The translations under genes and the position numbers were made by a program. A DNA stretch of 64,000 bases from Paraburkholderia elongata (lineage in GTDB: Bacteria; Pseudomonadota; Gammaproteobacteria; Burkholderiales; Burkholderiaceae): positions 1-64,000 of the forward strand of contig NZ_WOEZ01000195.1 in the NCBI RefSeq assembly GCF_013177735.1, read 5' to 3'. Positions 1 to 8,279 of this stretch are shown piece by piece. Below the pieces are notes generated by a model that was given only the letters and a program-made list of their open reading frames with translations, had not been told where the DNA came from and did no database searches. The stretch's first letter is position 1; every line of letters begins with the position of its first letter.

Positions 1-107
1 GTGGCCCCAAGACCCGCAAACCCGCACCCTATGTCGAAGGCGCGGTAGCCCGTGCCCATCACAGTACCGCCCGCCTGCTTAAACGCGCCAAAGGCGAAAC
101 ATCTTGA
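1..107 (+). CDS. C-terminal fragment of an unidentified protein
   Basis: An open frame enters from the left edge (first full codon at base 3) and ends with TGA at 105-107, leaving 34 visible residues. The tail is basic (KTRK, ARLLKRAKGE) with no motif I recognise. A strong terminator follows 12 bases later, which supports this being a real gene end. I cannot name the family from so short a fragment. Confidence 0.5.
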   Translation, partial: GPKTRKPAPYVEGAVARAHHSTARLLKRAKGETS

Positions 108-118
108 TCAAGACCTTG

Positions 119-146
119 AAAGGGCTGCGTCTGAGGCCCTTTTTTC
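119..146 (+). terminator. Rho-independent terminator after the partial gene
   Basis: A 7-bp stem (AAAGGGC at 119-125 with GCCCTTT at 136-142) runs into a T tract at 140-145. It closes transcription entering from the left, before tRNA-Pro. Confidence 0.8.
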
Positions 147-206
147 ATTCCGACGCAATTCGTGATTGACTCTGGCACCCAATGCCACGTAGAATCTCGG
201 ATTCGT

Positions 207-283
207 CGGAGCGTAGCGCAGCCTGGTAGCGCATCTGATTTGGGATCAGAGGGTCGAAGGTTCGAATCCTTTCGCTCCGACCA
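207..283 (+). tRNA. tRNA-Pro (anticodon TGG)
   Basis: A 77-base cloverleaf. The acceptor CGGAGCG pairs with CGCTCCG, followed by discriminator A and an encoded CCA. The anticodon stem TCTGA/TCAGA holds loop TTTGGGA, so the anticodon is TGG (proline, CCA codons; wobble reading possible). The T arm has GGTTCGAATCC. The gene stands alone between two terminators. Confidence 0.97.
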
Positions 284-297
284 CGAAAAGCAATACG

Positions 298-331
298 AAA
301 CCCGCGTCGCCTCCGGCTTCGCGGGTTTTTG
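298..331 (+). terminator. Rho-independent terminator of tRNA-Pro
   Basis: A 9-bp stem (AAACCCGCG at 298-306 with CGCGGGTTT at 320-328) is followed by T residues to 330. It lies 15 bases after the tRNA 3' end. Confidence 0.9.
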
Positions 332-499
332 CTTTTTGAGCGTCACGGGTCCATGCACATGGGGTGATGGGTTCATGCGGATTGATGCTCAGACAGGCTC
401 GCCCGCGCCACCGCCTTGCGCCCTCACGTGTGCGCATGCGACAGTGATTGCAAACCCGGCGCTACTGCCTACGCCGCAACCGGAGTCAAGGAGACACGC

Positions 500-958
500 A
501 TGAATCTGATCCTCTGGCGTCACGCCGAAGCTGAAGATTTCGCCGCGAGCGATCTCGCCCGCGCGCTGACCACGAAGGGCCGCAAACAGGCGCAAAACGT
601 CGCCAAGTGGTTGCGCACCCGCCTGCCCGACGACGCGCTGGTCCTCGCGAGTCCCGCGGTGCGCACCATCCAGACTGCCGAAACCTTGAGCGACCAGTAT
701 CGTGTGGTGCGCGAACTCGCGCCTAACGCCAGTGCGGACGATGTGCTCAAGGCCGCCGGCTGGCCAAAAGGCATCTCACAGACCGTCGTCATCGTCGGCC
801 ATCAACCGACACTCGGCCACGTTGCGGCACGCCTGCTTGGCAACAGCGAAGCGAGTTGGCCGCTGAAGAAAGCCGGCCTGTGGTGGATCGAAAGCCGTGA
901 ACGCAACGGCGACGACCAGGCCGTGCTGCGCGCGGCAATGAGTCCCGATCTGGTCTGA
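500..958 (+). CDS. sixA: Phosphohistidine phosphatase SixA
   Basis: A 152-residue member of the histidine phosphatase (RHG) superfamily. The RHG-type motif RHAEA is at residues 7-11, with His8 the expected phospho-accepting residue. The second conserved histidine is in VGHQPTLG (His101). SixA proteins are short and remove phosphate from phosphohistidine on HPt domains or on PTS proteins. The start at 500 is chosen because an AAGGAG site lies 8 bases before it; the frame opens upstream but without homology-like sequence. It sits immediately before olsB and the phosphate genes. A role in phosphate signalling is inference from position only. Confidence 0.9.
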   Translation: MNLILWRHAEAEDFAASDLARALTTKGRKQAQNVAKWLRTRLPDDALVLASPAVRTIQTAETLSDQYRVVRELAPNASADDVLKAAGWPKGISQTVVIVGHQPTLGHVAARLLGNSEASWPLKKAGLWWIESRERNGDDQAVLRAAMSPDLV

Positions 959-1031
959 ACCGGTCGCGCAGAAACAACACACGCCCCGCCCGGCCCACGA
1001 TATTACAAGCTGCGGGCACGCAGCTTACGGG

Positions 1032-1087
1032 CAGTCATCCAATCGTCACGACTCTGCCATGCGAGCGTCACCAGGCGTTACTACATT
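1032..1087 (+). promoter_or_regulatory. Tandem PhoB boxes and -10 upstream of olsB (putative)
   Basis: Four heptamers resembling the PhoB half-site CTGTCAT lie at exact 11-bp spacing: CAGTCAT (1032), TCGTCAC (1043), CTGCCAT (1054) and GCGTCAC (1065). A -10-like TACATT (1082-1087) follows the last repeat after 10 bases, the spacing known for PhoB-activated promoters where the box replaces the -35. Individual matches are 5 or 6 of 7, counting C as allowed at the last position. The regular spacing is the strongest argument. Confidence 0.65.
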
Positions 1088-1128
1088 GGCGAAAAAAGAA
1101 ATCTCCCTTTTTTCGACCAGGACGCCAC

Positions 1129-1941
1129 ATGCGAGAACTGCCGACGCCCACCCTGCCCCTGGCTTCGATCTTCGAAACGCGTCGCCTGCCGCGCGCCGAA
1201 GAGACGGTCACCGCCCAGCATCGCCTGCAAGTCACGTGGGCCCGCACCGACGAGGAACTGCGCGAGGCCCAGCGCCTGCGCTACCGCGTATTCGCCGATG
1301 AAATGGGCGCACGTCTGACGGGTCCTGCCGGCCTCGACGTCGATTCGTTCGATTCATACTGCGATCATCTGCTGGTGCGCGATCTCGACACGCTGAAGGT
1401 AGTCGGCACCTATCGCGCGCTGCCGCCGCACCAGGCCGCCCGTATCGGACGCCTGTATGCCGAAAGCGAATTCGACGTGTCGCGCCTCACGCACCTGCGC
1501 GCGAAGATGGTCGAGGTGGGCCGTTCGTGCGTGCACCCGGACTATCGCAGCGGCTCGGTGATCATGTCGCTGTGGGCAGGGCTCGCCGCGTACATGAAGC
1601 ACAACGGCTACGAGACGATGCTCGGCTGCGCGAGCGTCGCAATGGTCGACGGCGGCCACTACGCGGCGAATCTGTACTGCTCGCTGCGCGACAACGCGCT
1701 GACCGCGCCGGAATATCGCGCGTTCCCGCACACACCTCTGCCGGTCGAAGAATTGCAAACCGGCGCCGACGTCGCACCGCCGCCGCTGGTGAAAGGCTAT
1801 CTGCGCCTCGGTGCGAAGATTTGCGGCGCTCCGGCGTGGGACCCCGACTTCAACACGGCGGACTTTTTGACGCTGTTGCGCCTGACGGATATCAACGCGC
1901 GTTACGCGCGGCACTTCCTCGGCGACGCGTCGCCGCGCTGA
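1129..1941 (+). CDS. olsB: Ornithine-acyl-ACP N-acyltransferase OlsB-type (GNAT fold)
   Basis: A 270-residue acyltransferase of the OlsB family (GNAT-like). The motif RLRYRVFADEMGARL near residues 49-63, the acidic/aromatic DSFDSYCDHLLV stretch and VEVGRSCVHPDYR are typical. OlsB transfers a 3-hydroxyacyl group from ACP to the alpha-amino group of ornithine, the first step to ornithine lipid, a phosphorus-free membrane lipid. AGGA precedes ATG by about 7 bases. The gene lies between sixA and convergent ppx and has a PhoB-box-like promoter. No olsA-like O-acyltransferase is in the window. Other long-chain N-acyl amino acid synthases of the same fold are the alternative. Confidence 0.8.
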   Translation: MRELPTPTLPLASIFETRRLPRAEETVTAQHRLQVTWARTDEELREAQRLRYRVFADEMGARLTGPAGLDVDSFDSYCDHLLVRDLDTLKVVGTYRALPPHQAARIGRLYAESEFDVSRLTHLRAKMVEVGRSCVHPDYRSGSVIMSLWAGLAAYMKHNGYETMLGCASVAMVDGGHYAANLYCSLRDNALTAPEYRAFPHTPLPVEELQTGADVAPPPLVKGYLRLGAKICGAPAWDPDFNTADFLTLLRLTDINARYARHFLGDASPR

Positions 1942-2009
1942 GTGGCACGCAAACCCGCACAAACCCACGCGCACCACCCGGCACATTCAGGCGACGACTG
2001 GATGTGCAT

Positions 2010-2040
2010 AAAAAAGCCCGGTATTTCCGCCGGGCTTTTT
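2010..2040. terminator. Bidirectional terminator between olsB and ppx
   Basis: A 10-bp stem (AAAAGCCCGG 2012-2021 with CCGGGCTTTT 2030-2039) has A tracts on one side and T tracts on the other, so it can serve both convergent genes. Confidence 0.9.
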
Positions 2041-2059
2041 CACTTACAACGCATGCTTC

Positions 2060-3571
2060 TCAGTCGTCAGTGTAGACCACGCGATACGGGATGCCGACCT
2101 TCTCCCACTCCGCAGCCTCCTGAATCAGGCTGTAATCGGTCAGCGGATTCTTAGCCACCCACTCGTTCGGCAAACGCACCTCATAACCGCCGTTGACCTG
2201 CGCGACCGCGATACCCGGCAAGCCGACGTCGGCACGCCGGCGGCACAGCAGCGCCGCGAGCCGCAGACAGAACAACAGCGGCCATTCCACTTCGCGTGTT
2301 TGCGACAGCTTGCCGAGCTTCCCCGCGTGGCCGAGCACCAGCGCGGCGAGCCGCGCCTGGTCGGTGCGCGAAAAACCCGGCATGTCGGCGTTGCTGGCGA
2401 TATACGCCGAATGCTTGTGATAGGCACTGTGGGAAATCGACAGCCCGATTTCGTGCAAGGCCGCAGCCCAGCCAAGGAACATGCGGTTCTCGACGCGACG
2501 CTCCTCATCCGGCTCGGCAAACTGGTCGTAAAAGCGCACCGCGAGTTCACCGATACGCCCGGCCTGCGCGCGGTCTACGCCATAACGGCGCATGAAGCCG
2601 CCCACCGTCAACGTGCGCATGTCCTCGTGCTGCGAACGGCCCAGCAAGTCGTACAGCACGCCGAGGCGCAGCGCGCCATCTGTTGTATCGACGTAATCGA
2701 CGCCGAGTTCGTCGAACACCGCGATCATGATCGACAGGCCGCCGGCCAGCACCGGGATGCGATCGGCCTTCAACGCGACCAGCTTCAGACGATTGACATT
2801 CTCCGCCTTGATCAGCACGCGCTTGAGGCGCTCGAGCCCGCCACGCGAGATGCCGTGCGTGACGCCCGGATCGTTGAAGCCGTTTGCCTCGACCAGTTCG
2901 GCGAGCGCCCGTGCGGTGCCGGACGAGCCGATGGCCTGTTCCCAACCGGTTTTCTTGTATTCCGCAGAAATGATCTGGATTTCACGGCTCGCGGCGAGTT
3001 CGGCCTGGCGCATCGTGTAATCGTCGACATTGCCCGCCGGGAAGAATGCGCGACTATGGCTCACGCAACCGATATACAGGCTCTCCATCTTGATCGGCGT
3101 GTAGTGCGAACCGATGATGAATTCCGTCGAGCCGCCGCCGATATCCACGACGAGACGCTTGCCCGCGCTCGCGGGCACGGAGTGTGCAGCGCCTGCATAG
3201 ATCAGACGCGCTTCTTCACGCCCGGCGATCACTTCGATCGGGAAGCCGAGCGCGGCTTGTGCCTCGCCGAGAAACTCGCCCGCGTTCTTGGCGATGCGCA
3301 GCGTGTTGGTGGCGACGGCGCGAACGTGGTCGGGATGAAAGTCGCGTAGCCGCTCGCCGAAGCGCTTGAGCGCATCCCAGCCGCGCACTTGCGAGGCACG
3401 GTCGAGCATCTTGTCGCGTGACAGACCGGCGGCAAGACGCACCGGCTCGCGCAACGCGTCGACCTGATAGATCTGGCTGCCCGCGTCGGTTTCCTCTACC
3501 CGGCCCACGATCAGCCGGAAGCTGTTCGAGCCAAGGTCGACGGCAGCAAGGAGTTGTGGAGTATTGACCAT
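2060..3571 (-). CDS. ppx: Exopolyphosphatase Ppx
   Basis: The Ppx/GppA phosphatase family, 503 residues from the chosen start (E. coli Ppx is 513). The actin-like ATPase fold signature AAVDLGSNSFRLIVG is at the N-terminus, VDIGGGSTEF marks the second phosphate loop, and an HD-like helical C-terminal domain follows. It removes terminal phosphates from polyphosphate. The frame stays open upstream to 3760 with candidate ATGs at 3589 and 3685. I chose 3571 because the conserved fold begins at once after it; no start has a good ribosome site. It is divergent from ppk, so synthesis and degradation of polyphosphate share one intergenic region. Confidence 0.93.
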   Translation of the reverse strand: MVNTPQLLAAVDLGSNSFRLIVGRVEETDAGSQIYQVDALREPVRLAAGLSRDKMLDRASQVRGWDALKRFGERLRDFHPDHVRAVATNTLRIAKNAGEFLGEAQAALGFPIEVIAGREEARLIYAGAAHSVPASAGKRLVVDIGGGSTEFIIGSHYTPIKMESLYIGCVSHSRAFFPAGNVDDYTMRQAELAASREIQIISAEYKKTGWEQAIGSSGTARALAELVEANGFNDPGVTHGISRGGLERLKRVLIKAENVNRLKLVALKADRIPVLAGGLSIMIAVFDELGVDYVDTTDGALRLGVLYDLLGRSQHEDMRTLTVGGFMRRYGVDRAQAGRIGELAVRFYDQFAEPDEERRVENRMFLGWAAALHEIGLSISHSAYHKHSAYIASNADMPGFSRTDQARLAALVLGHAGKLGKLSQTREVEWPLLFCLRLAALLCRRRADVGLPGIAVAQVNGGYEVRLPNEWVAKNPLTDYSLIQEAAEWEKVGIPYRVVYTDD

Positions 3572-3806
3572 CGAGTAAGCGGACTCCATGCGCGCGTGCG
3601 CAGCGGCGTTTGATGCGAAAGGGGCCGGATGTGCACCGGATGCCTTGGGCGCCTTATGACCGGCCGCGCTGTTCAAAGACGCCATTCTAAGCGTACCGGG
3701 CCTCACGATGTCGCCTCGCGGTGATGGGGGTGCCCTATGGTCCCATATGCACTGCGTCATAATTACGACACGCGATGAATACGGCGTAGAATTTATAACA
3801 CCGCAA

Positions 3807-3835
3807 TCGTCATAACAACGTCATCATACTGTGAG
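3807..3835 (+). promoter_or_regulatory. PhoB-box-like repeats upstream of ppk (putative)
   Basis: Three heptamers at 11-bp spacing: TCGTCAT (3807), ACGTCAT (3818) and CTGTGAG (3829). The first two match the PhoB half-site CTGTCAT at 5 of 7 positions, including all of GTCAT. They lie 53 bases before the ppk start in the ppx-ppk divergent region. The match is weaker than at pstS and no convincing -10 follows. Confidence 0.5.
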
Positions 3836-3887
3836 AATTTCCGAGCGTCTTTTCGTCTCCCCTCCTGACATTCCATTCTCGCTGCCG

Positions 3888-5951
3888 ATGTCCACCCGCT
3901 ACCCCTTATTGAATCGCGAGCTGGGCATTCTGGGTTTCAACGAGCGTGTGTTGGCACAAGCTGCCGACCCTGCCGTCCCTTTGCTCGAACGCCTGCGCTT
4001 CATCTGCATCACCAGTAGCAACCTCGACGAATTCTTCGAAGTCCGCATGGCCGGACTGCAGGAACAGATGCGCGACAACCCCGGTGCGATGTCGCCGGAC
4101 GGTATGTCGTTGCAGCACGTGTACGACCTCGTGGTCGAGCGCGCGCAGAGGCTCGTGCATCGCCAGTACACCATGCTGCACGACACGGTGTTCACCGTGC
4201 TCGAAACAGAAGGCATCTATTTTCACGGCACTGAAGCATGGAACGAAGCGCAGACCGAATGGGCGCGCAACTACTTCTTCGACGAACTGCTGCCGGTCCT
4301 CACGCCGATCGGCCTCGATCCGGCTCACCCGTTTCCGCGCGTGCTCAACAAGAGCCTGAACTTCGTCGTCGAACTCGAAGGCAAGGATGCGTTCGGCCGC
4401 CAGGCGATGATGGGCATCGTGCAGGCGCCGCGCGCGTTGCCCCGGCTCGTGCGCATGCCGCAGGACCTATCGGGCTATCCGCATGGCTTCGTGCTGCTGA
4501 GCTCGTTGCTGCAGCGCTTTGTCGGCGAGCTGTTCCCGAATCTGGTGGTGCGCACCTGCAACCAGTTTCGCATCACGCGCAATAGCGAACTGTTCGTCGA
4601 CGAAGACGAAATCACCAATCTGCGTGTCGCGTTGCAGGGTGAACTGCCGGCGCGGCATCTGGGCAACGCGGTGCGGCTCGAAGTGTCGGCGGACACGCCC
4701 GAGCATGTCGTGCGGCGCCTCCTCGACGAAAGCAGCCTGACCACCAAGGACTGCTATTTCGTCGACGGCCCCGTCAATCTGGTGCGATTGATGCAATTGC
4801 CGGAGATGGTGGACCGGCCCGACCTGAAGTTCGTGCCGCATATCCCCGCGATTCCGTCGCAGATCGCCAACAGCACGAGCATGTTCGACGTGATCGATCA
4901 AGGTGACGTGCTGCTGCATCATCCTTACGAGAGCTTTCAACCGGTGCTCGAATTGCTGCTGCAGGCGGCTAAAGACCCGAACGTGATGGCCATCAAGCAG
5001 ACCATCTATCGCACCGGCACCGACTCCCCGCTGATGGACGCGCTAATGCAAGCGGCGCGCAACGGCAAGGAAGTGACGGTGGTGGTCGAACTGCTCGCGC
5101 GCTTCGACGAAGAAACCAATATTAACTGGGCGTCACAGCTGGAAGCAGTAGGCGCGCACGTCGTGTACGGCGTGGTGGGCCACAAGTGTCACGCGAAGAT
5201 GATGCTGATCGTGCGGCGTGTATCGTCGGGCGGCAAGACCACGCTCAAGCGTTACGTGCACCTGGGCACCGGCAACTATCATCCGCGCACAGCGCGTCTT
5301 TATACCGACTTCGGCCTGATGACCGCCGATCAGAAGATCTGCGAAGACGTGCACCACGTGTTTCAGCAACTGACCGGCATCGGCGGTGAACTGAAGCTGC
5401 ATGAGTTCTGGCAGTCGCCGTTCACGCTGCATCCGAAACTGGTCGAGGCGATTCGCGCGGAAGCCGATCACGCGCGCGCCGGCAAGAAGGCGCGCATCGT
5501 CGCAAAGATGAACGCGCTGCTCGAACCCACCGTGATTGCCGAGCTATACGAGGCGTCGCAGGCCGGCGTGAAGATCGATCTGATCGTGCGTGGCGTATGT
5601 TCGTTGCAACCGGGTGTGCCGGGTTTGTCGGAGAACATTACGGTACGCTCGATTGTTGGGCGGTTCCTCGAACATCATCGCATCTTCTATTTCTACGACG
5701 AAGGCAAGGAACAGGTGTATCTGTCGAGCGCCGACTGGATGGACCGTAACTTCTTCCGGCGCGTGGAAGTGGCGTTTCCGATCAACAACCGCCGCTTGAA
5801 GCGGCGTGTGATTGCCGAAGGCCTGTCGGCGTTTCTCGGCGACAACCAGTCCGCGTGGCTGATGCAAAGCGACGGTCACTACCGGCGCCGGCGGCCAGGA
5901 AAATCCTCGCGCAATGCGCAGATGAGTCTCCTGGGGAAATTCTGTTCGTGA
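3888..5951 (+). CDS. ppk: Polyphosphate kinase 1
   Basis: A 687-residue Ppk1. The N-terminal domain has YPLLNRELGILGFNERVL and the SSNLDEFFEVR motif. The phospholipase-D-like C-terminal half has the AIKQTIYRTG segment, VVGHKCHAKM (the autophosphorylated histidine region) and LGTGNYHPRTARLYTDFG. It polymerises ATP gamma-phosphate into polyphosphate at the membrane. The ATG at 3888 is preferred over a GTG at 3831 because homology-like sequence begins there and the GTG overlaps PhoB-box-like repeats. It is divergent from ppx and convergent with phoR. Confidence 0.96.
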   Translation: MSTRYPLLNRELGILGFNERVLAQAADPAVPLLERLRFICITSSNLDEFFEVRMAGLQEQMRDNPGAMSPDGMSLQHVYDLVVERAQRLVHRQYTMLHDTVFTVLETEGIYFHGTEAWNEAQTEWARNYFFDELLPVLTPIGLDPAHPFPRVLNKSLNFVVELEGKDAFGRQAMMGIVQAPRALPRLVRMPQDLSGYPHGFVLLSSLLQRFVGELFPNLVVRTCNQFRITRNSELFVDEDEITNLRVALQGELPARHLGNAVRLEVSADTPEHVVRRLLDESSLTTKDCYFVDGPVNLVRLMQLPEMVDRPDLKFVPHIPAIPSQIANSTSMFDVIDQGDVLLHHPYESFQPVLELLLQAAKDPNVMAIKQTIYRTGTDSPLMDALMQAARNGKEVTVVVELLARFDEETNINWASQLEAVGAHVVYGVVGHKCHAKMMLIVRRVSSGGKTTLKRYVHLGTGNYHPRTARLYTDFGLMTADQKICEDVHHVFQQLTGIGGELKLHEFWQSPFTLHPKLVEAIRAEADHARAGKKARIVAKMNALLEPTVIAELYEASQAGVKIDLIVRGVCSLQPGVPGLSENITVRSIVGRFLEHHRIFYFYDEGKEQVYLSSADWMDRNFFRRVEVAFPINNRRLKRRVIAEGLSAFLGDNQSAWLMQSDGHYRRRRPGKSSRNAQMSLLGKFCS

Positions 5952-6003
5952 TCTCGTGATTGCCTGATCGTGTTCGCGCACCGCTGAAGCGGCGGTGCAC
6001 ATG

Positions 6004-6040
6004 AAAAAAAGCCCGTCTCTTTTACAGACGGGCTTTTTTT
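6004..6040. terminator. Bidirectional terminator between ppk and phoR
   Basis: A 15-bp stem made of seven A residues plus GCCCGTCT (6004-6018) pairs with AGACGGGC plus seven T residues (6026-6040), with a 7-base loop. It serves both ppk (+) and the pst-pho operon end (-). Confidence 0.95.
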
Positions 6041-6053
6041 CAGGCAAATATTT

Positions 6054-7367
6054 TTAGGCTGGTGCCGGTTGCCGACGCGCCGTGCGATACACGGGGAAGC
6101 GCACGGTGAACGTACTGCCACGCCCCTCTTCGCTCTTCACGTCGAGGAGCGCATCGTGCCGTTGCAGCACATGCTTGACGATGGCGAGACCAAGGCCCGT
6201 CCCGCCCGTATCCCGCGAGCGGCTGCGGTCGACGCGATAGAAGCGCTCGGTCAGCCGCGGAATGTCCGCAGCCGGGATCCCCAGGCCGCTGTCCATGACC
6301 GAAAAAACCGCGCTGCCGCCGTTGGCGTGCCAGCTCACCGTGATCGCACCGCCGTCCGGCGTGTAGCGAATCGCATTGGTTACGAGGTTGCCAAGCGCAC
6401 TGAGTATTTCTGTTTCCACGCCGGTGACGGTGAGCCCTTCGTCGGCGTCGAACACGATCTTGTGATGGTCGCTCGACAGGCTTTCCGCGTCGTCCTTAAG
6501 ATGCCGCAGCACCGCACGCATATCGATCATCTGATCGCTCGGCGGCTTGTTGTCGCCTTCGAGCTTCGCGAGCACCAGCAAGTCGTTGACGATATGACGC
6601 ATCCGCGAGGCCTGCTGCTCCATCAGTTCGAGATAGCGCCCACGCTCGGTTTCGCTCAACGGCAGTTCCCGCATCGTCTCGAGAAAACCGGAGAGCACGG
6701 TCAGCGGCGTCTTCAGTTCATGCGAGACATTGGCGACGAAGTCACGTCGCATCGCGTCGGTACGCTCCAACTCCGTGATGTCCTGGGACAACACCAGCTT
6801 GCGATTTTCACCGTACGGAAACACCTGCACCGACAGCACGTTCTGGCGCTTGTCGCCCATGCCGCGCATGATCAGCATCTGTTCGTAGCGATGCGAATTC
6901 AGATAGCGCACGAAATCGGGCTGACGCACCAGATGCGTGATGTGCTGGCGCAGATCGCGCTTCGCATCGAGCCCGAAATGGAGTTCGGAGATCTCGTTGC
7001 ACCACTCGATCTGATCGTGATCGTCGAGCATCGCCACGCCGTTCGGCGAAGCCTGGATCGCCTGGATGAAGCGCGAATGCTGCTGCTCGACCTGACGCAC
7101 CTGCGCATGCCAGCGTTTCGCAAGCTTATGCAGACGGTAGTAGATTTCGCCCCAGATACCGGGAGCGCTCGGCACTTCGCCGTAGACCGGCGCGTCGAGC
7201 AAGCGCCACAAACGCTGCTTGTGGAAGGTGCTGAAGATGCTCTGCGCGAGCAGCATGACAATCGCGAGGACCAGCCCTGCCTTGACGTTCACGAGTGCGC
7301 CGACCACCGCGCACAGAACAGCCAGCAGCACGACCGACACGATGGAGCGCGCCCAGATGATGTTCAT
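6054..7367 (-). CDS. phoR: Phosphate regulon sensor histidine kinase PhoR
   Basis: A 437-residue kinase. Two adjacent hydrophobic segments lie at residues 8-45, a charged linker follows, then a PAS-like domain around 95-200. The HisKA box FVANVSHELKTPLTVL puts the phospho-accepting His at 216 (E. coli PhoR His213). The HATPase domain has the N box NLVTNAIRYTPDGG and G boxes DSGLGIP and GGTGLGLAIVK. It lacks a large periplasmic sensor, as PhoR does; it reads phosphate status through PhoU and the Pst transporter. It is the last gene of the pst-pho run, separated from phoB by a repeat-bearing spacer of about 185 bp. Confidence 0.96.
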   Translation of the reverse strand: MNIIWARSIVSVVLLAVLCAVVGALVNVKAGLVLAIVMLLAQSIFSTFHKQRLWRLLDAPVYGEVPSAPGIWGEIYYRLHKLAKRWHAQVRQVEQQHSRFIQAIQASPNGVAMLDDHDQIEWCNEISELHFGLDAKRDLRQHITHLVRQPDFVRYLNSHRYEQMLIMRGMGDKRQNVLSVQVFPYGENRKLVLSQDITELERTDAMRRDFVANVSHELKTPLTVLSGFLETMRELPLSETERGRYLELMEQQASRMRHIVNDLLVLAKLEGDNKPPSDQMIDMRAVLRHLKDDAESLSSDHHKIVFDADEGLTVTGVETEILSALGNLVTNAIRYTPDGGAITVSWHANGGSAVFSVMDSGLGIPAADIPRLTERFYRVDRSRSRDTGGTGLGLAIVKHVLQRHDALLDVKSEEGRGSTFTVRFPVYRTARRQPAPA

Positions 7368-7426
7368 GTTCTAGCGATCGAAGAGAAAACCGTACACGCC
7401 GGCATCTGAAAAGCGCGGCGCTTAAC

Positions 7427-7498
7427 GTAACCGAAGTAACCGAAGTAACCGATGCAACCGATGCAACCGACGTAGCCGGTGTGACCTATGTGGCGTAT
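7427..7498. repeat. Degenerate 9-bp tandem repeat between phoB and phoR
   Basis: Eight consecutive 9-mers: GTAACCGAA twice, then GTAACCGAT, GCAACCGAT, GCAACCGAC, GTAGCCGGT, GTGACCTAT and GTGGCGTAT. Conservation falls from left to right. It fills part of the phoB-phoR spacer, an unusually long gap for a cotranscribed pair. Confidence 0.85.
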
Positions 7499-7551
7499 GC
7501 GACATTCATGACGGGCACAGCTAAAGCACCGCCATTCGCGCTACCGCAAGG

Positions 7552-8253
7552 TCAGGCGCTCTTCGCGAGCCGGTAGCCGCTGCCGCGTACCGTCTCAATC
7601 ATAGCATCGCACCCGGCCGGCTTGAGCGCCGCGCGCAGACGCTTGATGTGCACGTCCACCGTGCGCTCTTCGACGAACACGTGGTCGCCCCACACCTGAT
7701 CGAGCAGTTGCGTGCGGCTGTGCACGCGCTCCGGGTGCGTCATGAAGAAGTGCAGCAGACGGAATTCGGTCGGGCCGAGGTCGAGCTTGATCTCGCTGCC
7801 TTCCGCATGGGCGGCTACGCGGTGCGTCGCCGGATCGAGCTTCAGACCGTTGATCGCGACCAGGTCTTCGGTCAACTGCGGCGCGCGGCGGCGCAACACC
7901 GCCTTGATACGCGCCATCAGTTCTTTCGGCGAGAACGGCTTGGTGACGTAGTCGTCCGCGCCGATTTCGAGGCCGAGCACCTTGTCCTGTTCATCGCCGC
8001 GCGCGGTCAGCATGATGATCGGAATGTGCTTGGTGCGTTCGTTGTTGCGCAGATCGCGCGCGAACGCAATGCCTGACTTGCCCGGCAACATCCAGTCGAG
8101 CAGGACGAGGTCGGGCAGTACGTCGCTGATCAGGTTCTGCGCCTGCTCCGCGTTGTACGCGCGAATCGGGCAGTGTCCGGCGTGTTGAAGATTGACCGAA
8201 ATCAATTCGGAAATCGCGGGCTCATCTTCAATGACGAGAATGCTGCTGGGCAT
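7552..8253 (-). CDS. phoB: Phosphate regulon response regulator PhoB
   Basis: A 233-residue OmpR-class regulator. The receiver domain has the acidic pocket IEDEP, phospho-accepting Asp53 (LLDWMLPG) and the conserved Lys in YVTKPFSPKEL. The C-terminal winged helix includes TEFRLLHFFMTHPERVHSRTQL. It binds Pho boxes when phosphorylated. The ATG at 8253 is chosen because AGAGG precedes it by about 5 bases; an in-frame GTG at 8259 overlaps that site. Gene order phoU-phoB-phoR continues the pst operon. PhoB-box-like sites at pstS, ppk and olsB in this window are its likely targets. Confidence 0.96.
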   Translation of the reverse strand: MPSSILVIEDEPAISELISVNLQHAGHCPIRAYNAEQAQNLISDVLPDLVLLDWMLPGKSGIAFARDLRNNERTKHIPIIMLTARGDEQDKVLGLEIGADDYVTKPFSPKELMARIKAVLRRRAPQLTEDLVAINGLKLDPATHRVAAHAEGSEIKLDLGPTEFRLLHFFMTHPERVHSRTQLLDQVWGDHVFVEERTVDVHIKRLRAALKPAGCDAMIETVRGSGYRLAKSA

Positions 8254-8279
8254 CGGCACCTCTGTTCCTTATATCTGGA

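Noticed and set aside
207..283. tRNA genes as integration sites of a genomic island
   Set aside because: No integrase, direct repeat of a tRNA 3' end or composition change was seen at the Pro, Val, Cys or Gly genes; the Gly copies are a local duplication.
6069..7409. Open frame of 446 codons antisense to phoR
   Set aside because: It mirrors phoR; no motif, no ribosome site.
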